The notes: generated from the letters alone by a model not told the origin. A stretch of DNA of 64,000 bases from Neorhizobium huautlense (GCF_002968575.1 NZ_PVBM01000002.1:248001-312000), one strand, 5' to 3'. Shown: positions 42,967 to 53,508, counted from the first letter of the stretch. Numbers and translations are program-made.

Positions 42967-44003
42967 GCGCTCCGGCTCGCGTTCTCGTCGTTGACGACTC
43001 GCCCACCATGCGCGGATTGATCACCGCGGTTCTCAATTCCGATCCCGAGGTCAATGTCGTTGGCCAGGCCGGTGATGCACTGGAAGCGCGTGCGGCGATC
43101 AAACAGCTCAATCCGGACGTCGTGACCCTGGATATCGAGATGCCCAATATGAACGGGCTGGAATTCCTCGAGAAGATCATGCGATTGCGGCCGATGCCGG
43201 TGATCATGGTTTCTGCCATGACGCATCAGGGTGCCAACGCAACGCTTGCCGCACTGGAGATCGGCGCATTCGACTGTGTCGGCAAGCCGAGCCCCGGAGA
43301 TTCCCGTCCCTTCATGGATCTCGCCGAAAAGGTGAAGGCCGCTGCCCGGTCCGGTCATCGCCGGAGCGCAGCCGCTCCGTCCCCGGCGGTGACCCCGGCG
43401 ACCGAATATCGGGTCGGACGAAAGGTTGTGGCGATCGGTTCGTCAACTGGTGGTGTAGAGGCGCTCATTACGGTCCTACAAAAGTTCCCGCAGAACTGCC
43501 CGCCGACCGTTATTACTCAACATATGCCTTCGACGTTTACCAAAAGTTTTGCTGAACGTCTTAATCGTATCTGTGCTCCTGTGGTGCAGGAAGCGACCGA
43601 TGGCGCGCGGCTGGAGATCGGCAAGATCTATCTCGCGCCCGGTGGTGACCGGCACCTGCAGGTAGCCAATCCGTCGGCGCCATGTTGTCGGCTGGTCGAA
43701 AGAGATCCGGTGAATGGCCACAGGCCTTCCGTGGATGTTCTCTTCGACTCGGTTGCCGATCTGGCAGGCCGCAATGCGGTCGGGGTTATCCTGACAGGCA
43801 TGGGGCGCGACGGAGCTGCCGGTCTGCTGAAGATGCGCAATGCGGGCGCGCGCACGGTCGGACAGAACGAAAAGACCTGTGTGGTCTACGGCATGCCGAG
43901 GGTCGCCCATGAAATTGGGGCCGTCGAGCAACAGCTGCCGTTAGGCTCCATAGGAGAAGAAGTGTTGAAGTTAACAGCCGCCCGAAAAGAAGGTACCGAA
44001 TAA
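42963..44003 (+). CDS. cheB: Chemotaxis methylesterase CheB
   Basis: Codes for 346 residues. Receiver domain with D57 ([17 protein letters not shown]), a linker, then the methylesterase domain with catalytic Ser in [12 protein letters not shown], His in [17 protein letters not shown] and Asp in [10 protein letters not shown]. It removes methyl groups and deamidates receptors when phosphorylated by CheA. It overlaps cheR by ATGA and cheY2 by one base. Confidence 0.97.
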   Translation: MSAPARVLVVDDSPTMRGLITAVLNSDPEVNVVGQAGDALEARAAIKQLNPDVVTLDIEMPNMNGLEFLEKIMRLRPMPVIMVSAMTHQGANATLAALEIGAFDCVGKPSPGDSRPFMDLAEKVKAAARSGHRRSAAAPSPAVTPATEYRVGRKVVAIGSSTGGVEALITVLQKFPQNCPPTVITQHMPSTFTKSFAERLNRICAPVVQEATDGARLEIGKIYLAPGGDRHLQVANPSAPCCRLVERDPVNGHRPSVDVLFDSVADLAGRNAVGVILTGMGRDGAAGLLKMRNAGARTVGQNEKTCVVYGMPRVAHEIGAVEQQLPLGSIGEEVLKLTAARKEGTE

Positions 44004-44392
44004 TGTCTCTCGCTGAAAAAATTAAAGTTCTGATCGTCGACGATCAGGTGACCAGCCGCCTGCTGCTCAGCGACGCCCTGACACAGCTCGGCTTCAAGCA
44101 GATCACTGCGGCCGGTGATGGTGAGCAGGGTATGAAGATCATGGCCGAGCAGCCGCACCATCTCGTGATTTCGGACTTCAACATGCCGAAGATGGATGGC
44201 ATCGGCTTCCTGCAAGCCGTCCGCAGCAATCCGAACACGAAAAAAGCAGCCTTTATCATTTTGACCGCTCAAGGCGATCGCGCACTGGTGCAGAGGGCAG
44301 CCCAACTCGGGGCAAACAACGTCCTCGCCAAACCGTTCACGATCGAGAAGATGAAGGCCGCCATCGAGGCGGTGTTTGGAGCATTGAAATGA
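44003..44392 (+). CDS. cheY2: Chemotaxis response regulator CheY2 (motor regulator)
   Basis: Codes for 129 residues, a single receiver domain. D13/D14, phospho-acceptor D58 in [13 protein letters not shown], Thr in IILTAQGDR and Lys in [10 protein letters not shown] are present. In Sinorhizobium phosphorylated CheY2 binds the motor and slows rotation. The longer N-terminus and position after cheB distinguish it from CheY1. Confidence 0.93.
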   Translation: MSLAEKIKVLIVDDQVTSRLLLSDALTQLGFKQITAAGDGEQGMKIMAEQPHHLVISDFNMPKMDGIGFLQAVRSNPNTKKAAFIILTAQGDRALVQRAAQLGANNVLAKPFTIEKMKAAIEAVFGALK

Positions 44393-44946
44393 ACGATGCC
44401 ATTGCGGCCAAGCGTGTCCATATCATTCAGGGGGAGTACAAGGTCGTAAACGATCCGAATGTCGTACTTTCGACGATATTGGGCTCATGCGTGGCTGCAT
44501 GTCTTCGTGATCCTGTCGCCGGCGTCGGCGGCATGAACCATTTCCTGCTTCCCGGTTCGGGTGGCGCCATGGCATCGGGCGGCGATGCCACTCGGTATGG
44601 CGTGCATCTGATGGAGCTCCTGATCAACGGTCTCCTCAAGCAGGGGGCGCGACGCGACCGGCTGGAAGCAAAAATATTCGGTGGCGCAAAGACGATAGCG
44701 AGCTTCTCGAACGTCGGCGAACAGAATGCAGCATTCGCGATGCAGTTTCTCAAGGATGAAGGGATTCCGGTTGTTGGCTCTTCCACCGGAGGGGAGCACG
44801 GGCGCAAGTTGGAATATTGGCCCATCAGCGGGCGGGCACGTCAGTATCCGCTGACCGGCGCTGAGGCTCAACGGACCGTGGCACTGGAGATGCGCCCGGC
44901 TCGTGCGGCGCCGAAGCCCGTCGAAAGTTCGATCGAATTCTTTTAG
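44389..44946 (+). CDS. cheD: Chemoreceptor glutamine deamidase CheD
   Basis: Codes for 185 residues. Catalytic C34 in [13 protein letters not shown] and H51 in [10 protein letters not shown] keep the 17-residue spacing known for CheD; a Thr/Ser partner lies nearby. The later [10 protein letters not shown] and [17 protein letters not shown] are family motifs. It deamidates receptor glutamines. Start overlaps cheY2 end by ATGA. Confidence 0.95.
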   Translation: MNDAIAAKRVHIIQGEYKVVNDPNVVLSTILGSCVAACLRDPVAGVGGMNHFLLPGSGGAMASGGDATRYGVHLMELLINGLLKQGARRDRLEAKIFGGAKTIASFSNVGEQNAAFAMQFLKDEGIPVVGSSTGGEHGRKLEYWPISGRARQYPLTGAEAQRTVALEMRPARAAPKPVESSIEFF

Positions 44947-44960
44947 GCACGAGGAACAAT

Positions 44961-45350
44961 ATGACCGACAACGCGAAGCCGCCAGGCGCTCCCTTGGAGG
45001 AGGCGCTACCCGAGATTTTGATGCGGCTGGTGTCGGAGCTTCACGACGTCGCCTATCTGATCGAACGCATCGAGCCCCAGCTGCTGGAACTTGGGGGCAT
45101 GGCCATCCTGGAATCTCCCGACAGCATCAAAGTATTGCAGGGCATCGATCTGGCCGTGCAGAAGACGCGCGGTATTGCCGAATTTATCGATACGATTACC
45201 GGCACCATTCCGGAAAGCTGGACCGTCGATGTCTCGACCGCGATCAGCCTCGTCAAGCTGGCCGACATGCAGAAGGCTCTGGCGAACGGTATGCGCCACG
45301 GCCATTCCCAGCCCCTGAGCAAGGCCGCAGGCGACTTCGACTTCTTCTAA
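44961..45350 (+). CDS. cheT: Chemotaxis protein CheT (CheZ-like, DXXXQ motif)
   Basis: Codes for 129 residues, mostly helical. It carries DLAVQ (D63 and Q67), the DXXXQ phosphatase motif of CheZ-type proteins, within GIDLAVQKTRGIAEFIDTIT, and ends with DFDFF, reminiscent of a C-terminal CheY-binding tail. In Sinorhizobium the equivalent last che gene is CheT, described as acting in signal termination and adaptation. Position directly after cheD and before fliF fits. Confidence 0.85.
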   Translation: MTDNAKPPGAPLEEALPEILMRLVSELHDVAYLIERIEPQLLELGGMAILESPDSIKVLQGIDLAVQKTRGIAEFIDTITGTIPESWTVDVSTAISLVKLADMQKALANGMRHGHSQPLSKAAGDFDFF

Positions 45351-45500
45351 CGGCCTTTTTCGGCCCCTCACACCGTCGCGGTTTACCCTTCCGCCTGCAA
45401 TTTTCATTCCCATCGCCTGCGAAACGCTCGCACAAGCTTCGCCCCCTAGGGTCGGCTTGAGCGAAAGCTCTATTTCCTTGTTTGGCGGTGTGGGAACAGA

Positions 45501-47174
45501 ATGAATCTGTTGGCTCAATTTTCACAAGTCTTTAAAAATCTGGCCAATCTGGGCCAGACGCGACTTATTGCTCTGGGTGCCGTCGGCGTTGTCTCGATTG
45601 CAATCGTCCTTGCCGCGGCCATCTTTGTAAACAAGCCCTCCTATGAGTCCCTCTATGTCAATCTGGACACTGCCGACCTGAACCAGGTCACCATGGCGCT
45701 GGCTGAAGCGAACATGGACTTCGAAGTCGGCGGCGATGGATCGAGCATTCAGGTTCCGGTGGGTACCACAAGCAAGGCTCGCCTTCTGCTTGCCGAACGG
45801 GGTCTTCCGAACAGCACGAATGCCGGTTACGAGCTTTTCGACAATGTCGGCTCCCTCGGCCTGACCTCCTTCATGCAGGAAGTAACGCGGGTCCGGGCAC
45901 TCGAGGGCGAAATCGGCCGGTCGATCCAGCAAATCAGCGGCGTCTCCGCCGCGCGTGTTCATATCGTGATGCCGGATGTCGGCAATTTCCGCAGGGGCGA
46001 ACAAAAGCCGTCCGCGTCGGTGATGATCCGCGCCAGTACGACGGCCGGCCGCAAGGCCGCATCGTCCATTCGTCACCTCGTGGCATCGGCCGTTCCCGGC
46101 CTTGATGTCGACGATGTCACAATCCTCGATTCGACCGGCCAGCTGCTTGCTTCCGGCGACGATTTCGGCGGCAGCGAGATGAACAAATCGCTGAGCATCA
46201 TTCAAAATGTTCAGCAGGAAATCGAAAATAATATCGACAAGGCGCTCGCGCCGTTCCTCGGAATGGACAACTTCCGTTCAAGCGTAACGGCTTCTCTCAA
46301 TACGGACAGCCAACAGGTCCAGGAGACAGTCTTCGATCCGAATTCGCGCGTCGAGCGTTCGGTGCGCACCACCAAGGAAGTTTCGAAGTCTCAGCAGACC
46401 CAGAACGATAACGCAACTACCGTCGAACAGAACGTTCCTCAGGCGGCGCCGGAGCCGGGTGGCGCCAACGGTCCGCAATCTTCCGACCAGTCCGACAAGA
46501 AGGAAGAGCAGACCAACTACGAGATCAACCAGAAGACTACGGCCACGACGCGCAACAGCTATCAGATCGAAAAGGTCTCGGTTGCGGTGGTGGTCAACAA
46601 GGGCCGGATCGCCAAGATGGTCGGCGAGCCGGTCGACCAGGCGAAGATCGATGCCTATCTTGCCGAAATGCAGAAGATCGTCTCGTCGGCCGCTGGTATC
46701 AGTTCCAACCGCGGCGACGTGGTCACGTTGACTGCGATGGACTTCCTCGAGAACCAGCTGCTCGAAGAGGCCGCAGACGGTCCCGGCCTGATGGATGTGC
46801 TGACCCGCAACATCGGCGGCATCATCAACTCGCTGGCCTTCGTGGGAGTTGCCTTCCTGGTGGTCTGGCTCGGCCTCCGCCCGCTCATCCGCACCGTCAG
46901 CGGCAACGGAGTTGCAGGCGAGGCGGCCACCGAAGGGGCAGGTCTCGAACTGCCGGACTTCTCTCCGGTCGGAGGCGGTCCCGCACTTATGGATGGCTTC
47001 GGTTCGGACTTCGGGTTCGACAGCGCAGGCGATATGCTTGGCGGCGACGAGGGCGACGGGTTCAACCGGCGTGTCAAGGAAGGCCCGGAAAAACGCCTTG
47101 CCCGCATGGTGGAAATCTCCGAAGAGCGTGCCGCGAAAATTCTCCGCAAATGGGCCCTCGAGAAGGCAGCGTGA
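45501..47174 (+). CDS. fliF: Flagellar MS-ring protein FliF
   Basis: Codes for 557 residues. N-terminal membrane helix (about 21-45), YscJ/FliF ring-building domain (ESLYVNLDTADLNQVTMALA, RVRALEGEIGRSIQQISGVS, ARVHIVMPD), a disordered Gln/Asn/Ser-rich loop (about 290-350), second membrane helix (about 440-460) and the C-terminal FliG-binding tail (EISEERAAKILRKWALEKAA). It forms the base-plate ring in the inner membrane. The 150 bases after cheT contain no obvious terminator. Confidence 0.97.
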   Translation: MNLLAQFSQVFKNLANLGQTRLIALGAVGVVSIAIVLAAAIFVNKPSYESLYVNLDTADLNQVTMALAEANMDFEVGGDGSSIQVPVGTTSKARLLLAERGLPNSTNAGYELFDNVGSLGLTSFMQEVTRVRALEGEIGRSIQQISGVSAARVHIVMPDVGNFRRGEQKPSASVMIRASTTAGRKAASSIRHLVASAVPGLDVDDVTILDSTGQLLASGDDFGGSEMNKSLSIIQNVQQEIENNIDKALAPFLGMDNFRSSVTASLNTDSQQVQETVFDPNSRVERSVRTTKEVSKSQQTQNDNATTVEQNVPQAAPEPGGANGPQSSDQSDKKEEQTNYEINQKTTATTRNSYQIEKVSVAVVVNKGRIAKMVGEPVDQAKIDAYLAEMQKIVSSAAGISSNRGDVVTLTAMDFLENQLLEEAADGPGLMDVLTRNIGGIINSLAFVGVAFLVVWLGLRPLIRTVSGNGVAGEAATEGAGLELPDFSPVGGGPALMDGFGSDFGFDSAGDMLGGDEGDGFNRRVKEGPEKRLARMVEISEERAAKILRKWALEKAA

Positions 47175-47199
47175 TACCCCATCACGAAAATATGATCAC

Positions 47200-47230
47200 C
47201 AAGGGCCGGACTTGTCCGGCCCTTTCTTTT
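47200..47230 (+). terminator. Rho-independent terminator after fliF
   Basis: AAGGGCCGG and CCGGCCCTT flank ACTTGT, followed by TCTTTTT. It ends the icpA-fliF operon. Confidence 0.85.
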
Positions 47231-47554
47231 TCAGCCTTGCCACAGACTTGGCTCATTCCTCTGATGCACGAATCAGTTGGACCGGGTTGGAGTTGGGGAA
47301 ATCCATGCGGGTCCCAATGGTAATTCGCCGGGCCTCTCCTACAATGGCCTGATTCGCGCAGAGTTTCCGAGGCCGGGGAGGTGGCCAGCAATGAAGTCCT
47401 TGTCCGGCTGAAAACAAAGGGTTGCGGAAAGTAACTTTTGACGTTTTGCCGAAAATCGAGGATCGTTTTGTCAAGGTAACGGTTGTGCGTCAGTGACAAT
47501 ACCGCTTGCGCGCGTTCATGAGGAATGCGTCGTGTGGTTGGGAGCAAGTAGCTG
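47231..47554 (+). other. Intergenic region upstream of visN
   Basis: These 324 bases hold no gene that I can support. They presumably contain the visN promoter. TTGACG (about 47437) and several AT-rich runs are present, but no clear -35/-10 pair could be assigned. Confidence 0.5.
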
Positions 47555-48292
47555 ATGGAGTTGTCGGGAATAGACATGGCGATGGAGGGACGGCCCTATA
47601 TGGAATCCGTCGGGTCCAGGGTCCTGTCGCGCGAACAACTGGTTCGTCGCCTTTCGGTGTTGGCTGGTTCCAACAATGTCCAGGCAGTGATGCGGCTTCT
47701 TGCTGACTACGTTGGCGCTTCCCACTTTCTTCTTGCCCGATATGACCTGATCCAGGAGCAGGGCCTCGATTTCATCGTGACTTCCAACTGGCCTTTCGAT
47801 CTTGTCCGTCGCCTGGGGTCGGAACTTGCCAGCGGCTACGCTCGCTCCACCGAGCTGGAGAAGTGTCTTTCGCTCCTGACGCCCAGTTTCTCGCTCCTGC
47901 CGGATGACGTGATGCCGCCCGATGATATCAGCCGGCAATATTGCTCGCTGACCTTCTGCGTGGGCAGGACGCGTTTTTCACTGATGCTTCTCTTTCTGGA
48001 GGGGATCATCCTTTCGCAAGAACGGCTGAAGGAGGTGGGACTGCTGGCAGCCTATGGCGCCAGTTTCGCCGAAAACGCCGACGCCCGGACAGAGCGCGAC
48101 TTCGAGCTGACCGAACGCGAGCTTGAATGTCTTTTCTGGATTGCCGAGGGCAAGACCAGCGATGAAATTGCGGTGATCCTCGGCATATCGCGCAACACCA
48201 TCAACAACTACATCACAAGCGTGATGCGCAAGACGGCAACGAAAACCCGCTCCGAGGCGATTGCCTATGCGGTGCGGAACAACCTGGTATAG
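47555..48292 (+). CDS. visN: LuxR-type flagellar master regulator VisN
   Basis: Codes for 245 residues. The N-terminal two thirds resemble an autoinducer-binding-like domain (RLSVLAGSNNVQAVMRLLAD, YVGASHFLLARYD) and the C-terminus is a LuxR helix-turn-helix (LTERELECLFWIAEGKTSDE, then ISRNTINNYITSVMRKT). VisN and VisR act together as the top regulator of flagellar, motor and chemotaxis genes in rhizobia, upstream of Rem. Start could also be the ATG at 47576. visR follows after 13 bases. Confidence 0.93.
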   Translation: MELSGIDMAMEGRPYMESVGSRVLSREQLVRRLSVLAGSNNVQAVMRLLADYVGASHFLLARYDLIQEQGLDFIVTSNWPFDLVRRLGSELASGYARSTELEKCLSLLTPSFSLLPDDVMPPDDISRQYCSLTFCVGRTRFSLMLLFLEGIILSQERLKEVGLLAAYGASFAENADARTERDFELTERELECLFWIAEGKTSDEIAVILGISRNTINNYITSVMRKTATKTRSEAIAYAVRNNLV

Positions 48293-48305
48293 GGATCGAA
48301 TTTCG

Positions 48306-49052
48306 ATGAGTTATACGCGCAGCGGCATGGCGGACGGACCTGGAAGCATCCAGTATCTGCGCCTTCAGCGCGCCTCAAGCCGATCGGATATCTTTCCAAA
48401 GCTCGTTGCCATGCAGAAGAACCTGAAGGCGCGCAACTTCGCGGTTTTCCGCATTGCCGGTGCGGGTCTGCCAAACAAGCGGAAGCTCGTCTCCGAACTC
48501 GACAACTGGGGCGTCGGTACGACCGAAGGCAGCAGCCAGTTCATCGACGGCTATGGCGATGTCCTGCTCGAACACATAGAAGTATCGCTCCTTCCTCTGA
48601 TTTGGGACGGCTCCGAGAATGCCAGTTTTTCCGACGCGGGGGATTTTTCGCCCCTGACCCGCCGATTGGAACCCTCTGTCGTTCCTTTTTCAGGGATCGC
48701 ATTTCCGGTGCGGCTGGGGGCGCTCGGAAACGGCTACGTCGCCTTTGTCTCCACGTCCATCGACGTCTCGAGCGACATGGTCATCGACCAGCACGTCAGA
48801 AGCTGCCAAGTGATGATGGATCTGCTGGCGCTGGATGAGCGGCGAAGCGTACCCGCCGAATCACTGAGCGAGCGGGAAATTGCCTGCCTGCAATTGGCCG
48901 GAGACGGGCGGATCAGCGAAGAGATTGCTGAAAACCTAGGCCTCTCCGTCCACACGGTGAATGCCTATCTGGGTTCTGCCACGATCAAGCTCGATTCGGT
49001 CAATCGCATCCAGGCGATCGCCAAAGCAATCCGGCTCGGTTACATTCACTGA
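48306..49052 (+). CDS. visR: LuxR-type flagellar master regulator VisR
   Basis: Codes for 248 residues from the ATG at 48306. N-terminal ligand-domain-like region (RASSRSDIFPKLVAMQKNLK, ARNFAVFRIAGAG) and C-terminal LuxR HTH (LSEREIACLQLAGDGRISEE, then LSVHTVNAYLGSATIKL). It works as a partner of VisN. A hairpin (GATCGC/GCGATC, 49070-49088) lies between it and the convergent gene. Confidence 0.93.
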   Translation: MSYTRSGMADGPGSIQYLRLQRASSRSDIFPKLVAMQKNLKARNFAVFRIAGAGLPNKRKLVSELDNWGVGTTEGSSQFIDGYGDVLLEHIEVSLLPLIWDGSENASFSDAGDFSPLTRRLEPSVVPFSGIAFPVRLGALGNGYVAFVSTSIDVSSDMVIDQHVRSCQVMMDLLALDERRSVPAESLSEREIACLQLAGDGRISEEIAENLGLSVHTVNAYLGSATIKLDSVNRIQAIAKAIRLGYIH

Positions 49053-49086
49053 TGGCGGGACGAACATGGGATCGCTCGCTCGGCGA

Positions 49087-49518
49087 TCACTGTGACGTGC
49101 TCATTCTCACGAACTTCGCTTCCTGCAGGCTCCTTGCCAGGAACGCGGTATTATCGTCCGGGTCGTCCGAGGGCTCCTGGAAGGAAATGTGATCGATTTC
49201 CAGGCCGGCCTTCTGGTCGGCAATCGTCAAACGCGCGTAGACCGACACGCCGCGCGGCTTGATTTCGAGGTCAAGGACGACCTCGGGCTGACCGCTCCAT
49301 TCCAGTTTATAGTCGCCTCCCGCGCCGAAACTCACCGTTCCCGGATGGAAATACAGCTCGGCTGCGGACGAGACGAGATCGGCGAGGCTGCTGTAGCACT
49401 CCAACCGGAGAAGCGAGATAAGGTCACCAGCGTCGAGAAGGCGCAGCTCGGTGGCCACCGGGCTGATTGCTTGAGCGACGATTTCTTCCCGTTCGGTGGA
49501 ATAGGTGCATTTTTTCAT
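49087..49518 (-). CDS. Conserved protein of the flagellar locus, function unknown
   Basis: Codes for 143 residues (MKKCTYSTEREEIVAQAISP). It has no signal or membrane segment and appears to be alpha/beta (SAAELYFHPGTVSFGAGGDY, then LEIKPRGVSVYARLTIADQK). It lies 5 bases after flhB on the same strand and so is the last gene of the motA-fliM-fliN-fliG-flhB group. Rhizobial flagellar clusters carry an unnamed gene at this place; no function is known to me. Confidence 0.75.
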   Translation of the reverse strand: MKKCTYSTEREEIVAQAISPVATELRLLDAGDLISLLRLECYSSLADLVSSAAELYFHPGTVSFGAGGDYKLEWSGQPEVVLDLEIKPRGVSVYARLTIADQKAGLEIDHISFQEPSDDPDDNTAFLARSLQEAKFVRMSTSQ

Positions 49519-49523
49519 AGCGC

Positions 49524-50603
49524 TCAGCGTGTCCGTTTCTTGAGCGACCGGGACGCGTAGACCCGGTGCACGAGTTCTGCCACCGCCTTGTAGAAGGCAG
49601 GTGGGATAACACTATCCACCGAGACTTGCGCAAACATGGAGCGAGCCAGAGGCGGATCTTCGAAAACGGGGATGCCGTTCGACTCCGCGATTTCGCGAAT
49701 CTTGAGAGCAATCAGGTCCTGACCCTTGGCCACCACCACCGGAGCATCGTTTTCCTCGCGCACATAACGCAGCGCAACGGCATAATGGGTCGGGTTGGCG
49801 ATCACCAATGTGGCGCGCGGCACATTGTTGATCATGCGCCGGCGGGCCCGGTCGCGGGCAACCGATCTCTGGCGCGACTTGACAATCGGATCACCCTGAG
49901 CCTGCTTGTATTCGTCCTTGACCTCCTGCTTAGTCATCTTGAGCTGCTGGTACCAGTGATAGCGTGTCCAGATCACGTCGACCGCAGCCAGCACGCCCGT
50001 GGAAAGCATGACGACGATCACCATCTTGCTGACGATCGAGCTCAGCTTGACGAAAATCACCTGCGGATCGGAGAACATCGCGTCGAGCGAGGCGAAATAT
50101 TCTCCCCGGAGGGTGAAATACATGATGAGCGAGACGATCAGGATCTTGAAGATCGATTTGCCGAACTCCACAAATCCCGGAACGCTGTAGATACGGGTGA
50201 AACCCTTCACCGGCGAGATACGAGACATCTGCGGCCGTACCCTCTCGAGCACCATCGACGGCATATTCTGGGCGAAGGAAGAGGCCAGCCCGAAGATGAT
50301 GAAGAGCAGCATGGCCGGCACCAGGAAGGCCGCCACAGCCCAGCCGAGATGGGCGCTGAGCGAGACGACGTCGGGAGAGTTTTCAAGGCGCCACTGATCC
50401 GGTTGCTCGAAGAGGTCCTTCAGCGTTTCGCCGATCCTCGCGACACTCGAAGGAAGAAAAAAGACAAGAAAGACATAGAAGGCGAGGATCGACGCAAACA
50501 GCGGCACCTCGCGCGAGACGGGCAGATTGCCTTTCTCGGCCGCCTCCGTCATTCGCTTGGCGGTCGGGTTTTCTGTTTTACTGTCTTTATCTTCGTCCGA
50601 CAC
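49524..50603 (-). CDS. flhB: Flagellar export-gate protein FlhB
   Basis: Codes for 359 residues. Four membrane helices (about 33-53, 88-110, 150-163, 192-210), then a cytoplasmic domain with the autocleavage motif NPTH at 270-273 ([17 protein letters not shown]). The N-terminal [20 protein letters not shown] is typical. FlhB switches export from rod/hook to filament substrates. A 198-base gap separates it from fliG. Confidence 0.96.
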   Translation of the reverse strand: MSDEDKDSKTENPTAKRMTEAAEKGNLPVSREVPLFASILAFYVFLVFFLPSSVARIGETLKDLFEQPDQWRLENSPDVVSLSAHLGWAVAAFLVPAMLLFIIFGLASSFAQNMPSMVLERVRPQMSRISPVKGFTRIYSVPGFVEFGKSIFKILIVSLIMYFTLRGEYFASLDAMFSDPQVIFVKLSSIVSKMVIVVMLSTGVLAAVDVIWTRYHWYQQLKMTKQEVKDEYKQAQGDPIVKSRQRSVARDRARRRMINNVPRATLVIANPTHYAVALRYVREENDAPVVVAKGQDLIALKIREIAESNGIPVFEDPPLARSMFAQVSVDSVIPPAFYKAVAELVHRVYASRSLKKRTR

Positions 50604-50801
50604 GGTTCAGGACCAATCGACCAATTGCGGGGACGCGGCTCAAACGAATCGTCCGCCGCCACCGACTATCTTAATCGATCGCCAGCTAGCCGCGAATCGA
50701 GTCAACAAAAAGACTGTGGGCGAGCGGGGTCGGATTGCATACGTACAAACGAAAACGGAGCGGTCGCCCGCTCCGGTCTCTTCCTCGTGCACTGCTCGTG
50801 A

Positions 50802-51854
50802 TCAGGCCGCTTCCGCAGGCTTCTCGTCGTCCTTCTTCTCTTCCTTGAGAAGGATTTGTCCGGAATTGGCGAGTCGGATCGCTTCCTGCGCCACCGCGCG
50901 GCGGGCGATTGCCACTTCCCGAGGGTTGAGGCTGGCGGGCTGAACCTGAAGATCGCTTTCGATCATGCGGCGTTGGCGGGGGCTGATGGCCGAGAGCACG
51001 CATTCCTTGATCTCGTTGCTCGCACCGCGAAGCGCCATGGTCAGGATGTCCGATGCGACGTCGTTCAAAAGCAGGACACGGCTGCGCTGCGGCATGTACA
51101 GCAGGTCTTCGAAGAGGAAGATCTTCGGGCGGACCTTGTTGACCGATTCCTTGCTGATCGTTTCGAGCGAGTTGAGCAGCGTGTCGACCTGGCTCTTCTC
51201 GAGTTCGTTCATAAGTTCGGCGACCTTGTTGGAGCCGTTGGAGTTGCGCTCTGCGTCGACGGCGGCAATCAGTTCGACCACGCGGTTTTCGATGATCTGC
51301 GCTGCCTTCGGGCTGACTTCCTTCATGTTGACCGCGCGATTCATGACATCGGCGCGGCGGCTGTCGGGAAGCTGCAGTAGTACTTTCGCACCGAAACTCG
51401 ACGGCATCTGAGAGAGAATGTAAGCGATTGTCTGCGGATGTTCGCGTGACAGGAACTTGCCGATGAATGCCGGCTCGGCATCCTGCAACCGGTCCCAGAT
51501 GTTGGCTTCGTAACCCTGGAACGCGGCGCGGCGCCCAAGCAGTCCGTCCACTTCTTCCGGGGTCAAGCCGGCTTCGAGAATACCCTCGATTGCCGCGGCA
51601 TTGTCCATGAGGCCGGTGCCTTCGGTGAACAGGTCCTCGAATTCGTTCACGAGCTGAAGAAGTTCATCGGGGGGAATCGTCCGCAATGTCTGCGCCGATG
51701 CGATGATGTTCTGCAGCTCGCTCTGGGTAAAATACTTGAGAAGTTTGCCGGCGATGCCCTTGCCCATGGCAAGGAGAACCGCCGCAGCCTTTTCGGCCTG
51801 GGACAACGGTTTTGTAGAGAGCGCGCTACCGCCGAAATCCTCAAAGTCCATCAT
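50802..51854 (-). CDS. fliG: Flagellar switch protein FliG
   Basis: Codes for 350 residues. N-terminal FliF-binding domain (LSQAEKAAAVLLAMGKGIAG), middle domain with EHPQTIAYILSQM, and C-terminal torque domain with the charged helix region FLFEDLLYMPQRSRVLLLND. The C-terminus is extended with a Lys/Glu tail. It couples stator movement to rotor. It follows fliN by 28 bases. Confidence 0.96.
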   Translation of the reverse strand: MMDFEDFGGSALSTKPLSQAEKAAAVLLAMGKGIAGKLLKYFTQSELQNIIASAQTLRTIPPDELLQLVNEFEDLFTEGTGLMDNAAAIEGILEAGLTPEEVDGLLGRRAAFQGYEANIWDRLQDAEPAFIGKFLSREHPQTIAYILSQMPSSFGAKVLLQLPDSRRADVMNRAVNMKEVSPKAAQIIENRVVELIAAVDAERNSNGSNKVAELMNELEKSQVDTLLNSLETISKESVNKVRPKIFLFEDLLYMPQRSRVLLLNDVASDILTMALRGASNEIKECVLSAISPRQRRMIESDLQVQPASLNPREVAIARRAVAQEAIRLANSGQILLKEEKKDDEKPAEAA

Positions 51855-51882
51855 GGTCTTCCCTCTCTGTCCCGAACAGGGA

Positions 51883-52485
51883 TCAGGTTCTTCTCGTGCT
51901 CAGTACTTCCGTCAGTTTGACACCGAAGCGCGTGTCGTCATTTTCAAGGACGGTGATCTCGCCCTTGCCGATGCGGCGGCCGTTGACCATGATTTCCACC
52001 GGTTCGCCAATTCTCTTGTCGAGCGCGATCGTGGCGCCCTCTTCAAGGCTCATCAGGCCGGAAACCTGCATGCGGCTGGTGCCCAGCACGATCTCGACGT
52101 CGATCGGGATATCCATGATCAGATCGAGATTTGCGTTCAGGGCGCTGCCCGGCTCTTGATAACCCGTACCCGTACCTGCAGAAGAACTGCCGAAATCGCT
52201 GCCGCCGAAACTGCTGTCGCCGCCGAAGGTCGTACCGCCGGCAAAATCAGCACCGCCGCCGAAGCTATCGGTCTGGGCTTCGAAGCCGCCGCCAAAGGCC
52301 GGAGCGTCTGCTGAAAAGTCGCTGGTTCCGGACGCGCCAAAATCGGCGTCGAAGCCCGGCACACCGCCATCGGCGTCAGCCTTCAAGACGCCGCGCAGAT
52401 CGTCGATGGCCTGATCCAGTTCGACTCCATTGTCGAGAGGCATCAGCGCGTCGTCTTCGGTGAGAGGTGTCTTCTTCGTAGCCAT
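51883..52485 (-). CDS. fliN: Flagellar switch protein FliN, long N-terminal extension
   Basis: Codes for 200 residues. The first 110 are a Gly/Phe/Ser/Asp-rich disordered region ([20 protein letters not shown]); residues about 120-200 are the SpoA domain ([53 protein letters not shown]). Rhizobial FliN is longer than enteric FliN (137 residues), so this is normal. It forms the C-ring bottom with FliM. Confidence 0.95.
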   Translation of the reverse strand: MATKKTPLTEDDALMPLDNGVELDQAIDDLRGVLKADADGGVPGFDADFGASGTSDFSADAPAFGGGFEAQTDSFGGGADFAGGTTFGGDSSFGGSDFGSSSAGTGTGYQEPGSALNANLDLIMDIPIDVEIVLGTSRMQVSGLMSLEEGATIALDKRIGEPVEIMVNGRRIGKGEITVLENDDTRFGVKLTEVLSTRRT

Positions 52486-52551
52486 GCGGTCATTATTCCT
52501 GTTGAAACTTGCGTCAGCCTGCCCTGCCGAAGTGTACAGGCCGGTGCGGGT

Positions 52552-53508
52552 CTAACCTATCAGATGCCTGAGAATCTCGTCGTCCGTACTGATGTTATCC
52601 TTTACGCGGACTGTATAACGTTCGCCCGATCGCCCAAATTCGCACGAGTACATGTCTTTGCCATTGGCACTGACCTGGACGCGGACATCCCGCTTATCCT
52701 GGAAGGCGATCACGTCGCCGGCCGCCAGCCGGGAGATCGTGCCCAGAGTAAGTTTCTGCAGGCGAATACGGGCTTCCAGCGTAACATTCGAGCGGCGCAC
52801 CTGGTCATTCATGCGGTCGGTCCATTCTGGTTTTGCCTTGGGAGCCTGGTTTTTCGCCTTGGGAGTCGTCACCTTGGTTTTGAGAAAGGCGCGCTGCGGA
52901 ATGACAAGAGCGAATTCCGAGGTGGTCGAACCGAGTTCGAACGCCATTCGGATTGCTACGCCAAATTCAGGACGGGTAACGTCTTCCGGCTTCGGTCGGT
53001 CCTCAGCGTTGTGAGGACGCTCGAGGCTTGCCTCAAAACCGCCCGGCGCGTTGACGCCGGAGCGGAGTACGTTAGCAATCCGTTCGAAGACCATCACGGC
53101 GAGATCCAGTTCGATCTCGGACAGCGGACGATCGATCGGCTGGGTAATCGTTTCGGGTGCCGCTCCCAGCATCAACTCCATGAGAGCGATGATGAAGCTG
53201 TTGCCGCAGGCAAGCACGAAGTTGGGGGACCAGTTGCGAAGACCGCCGTCGGTCAGCGCGAACCCGTCGCCGAGGTCTGCGACAAGGTCGTTCATTAGGC
53301 CGGATGTGCAGCTGACATAGGACACGCCGATGCGGATGCCGGTTTCGCTGTGAAAGACATCCGGCAGGAACTCCATGTAGAGTTGGGCAAATTCGCTGCT
53401 GATCTTTTCGACGGTCCTCTTGTCGCCAAGTCCGCCGGTCAGTTTCGCGAGAAGCGCCAGATCCATTCCCGGCGCGAGGGTTGGGGTCGTTTCACTAGTC
53501 GTCATCAT
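52552..53508 (-). CDS. fliM: Flagellar switch protein FliM
   Basis: Codes for 318 residues. Middle domain with [20 protein letters not shown] and a C-terminal SpoA domain ([40 protein letters not shown]). The enteric-type N-terminal CheY-binding LSQxEIDAL is not visible; the start is [20 protein letters not shown]. It overlaps the motA stop by ATGA. FliM receives CheY2-P at the motor. Confidence 0.93.
   Translation of the reverse strand: MMTTSETTPTLAPGMDLALLAKLTGGLGDKRTVEKISSEFAQLYMEFLPDVFHSETGIRIGVSYVSCTSGLMNDLVADLGDGFALTDGGLRNWSPNFVLACGNSFIIALMELMLGAAPETITQPIDRPLSEIELDLAVMVFERIANVLRSGVNAPGGFEASLERPHNAEDRPKPEDVTRPEFGVAIRMAFELGSTTSEFALVIPQRAFLKTKVTTPKAKNQAPKAKPEWTDRMNDQVRRSNVTLEARIRLQKLTLGTISRLAAGDVIAFQDKRDVRVQVSANGKDMYSCEFGRSGERYTVRVKDNISTDDEILRHLIG

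Noticed and set aside
49070..49088. Terminator between visR and the convergent gene
   Set aside because: The 6-bp hairpin has no T run on either strand.
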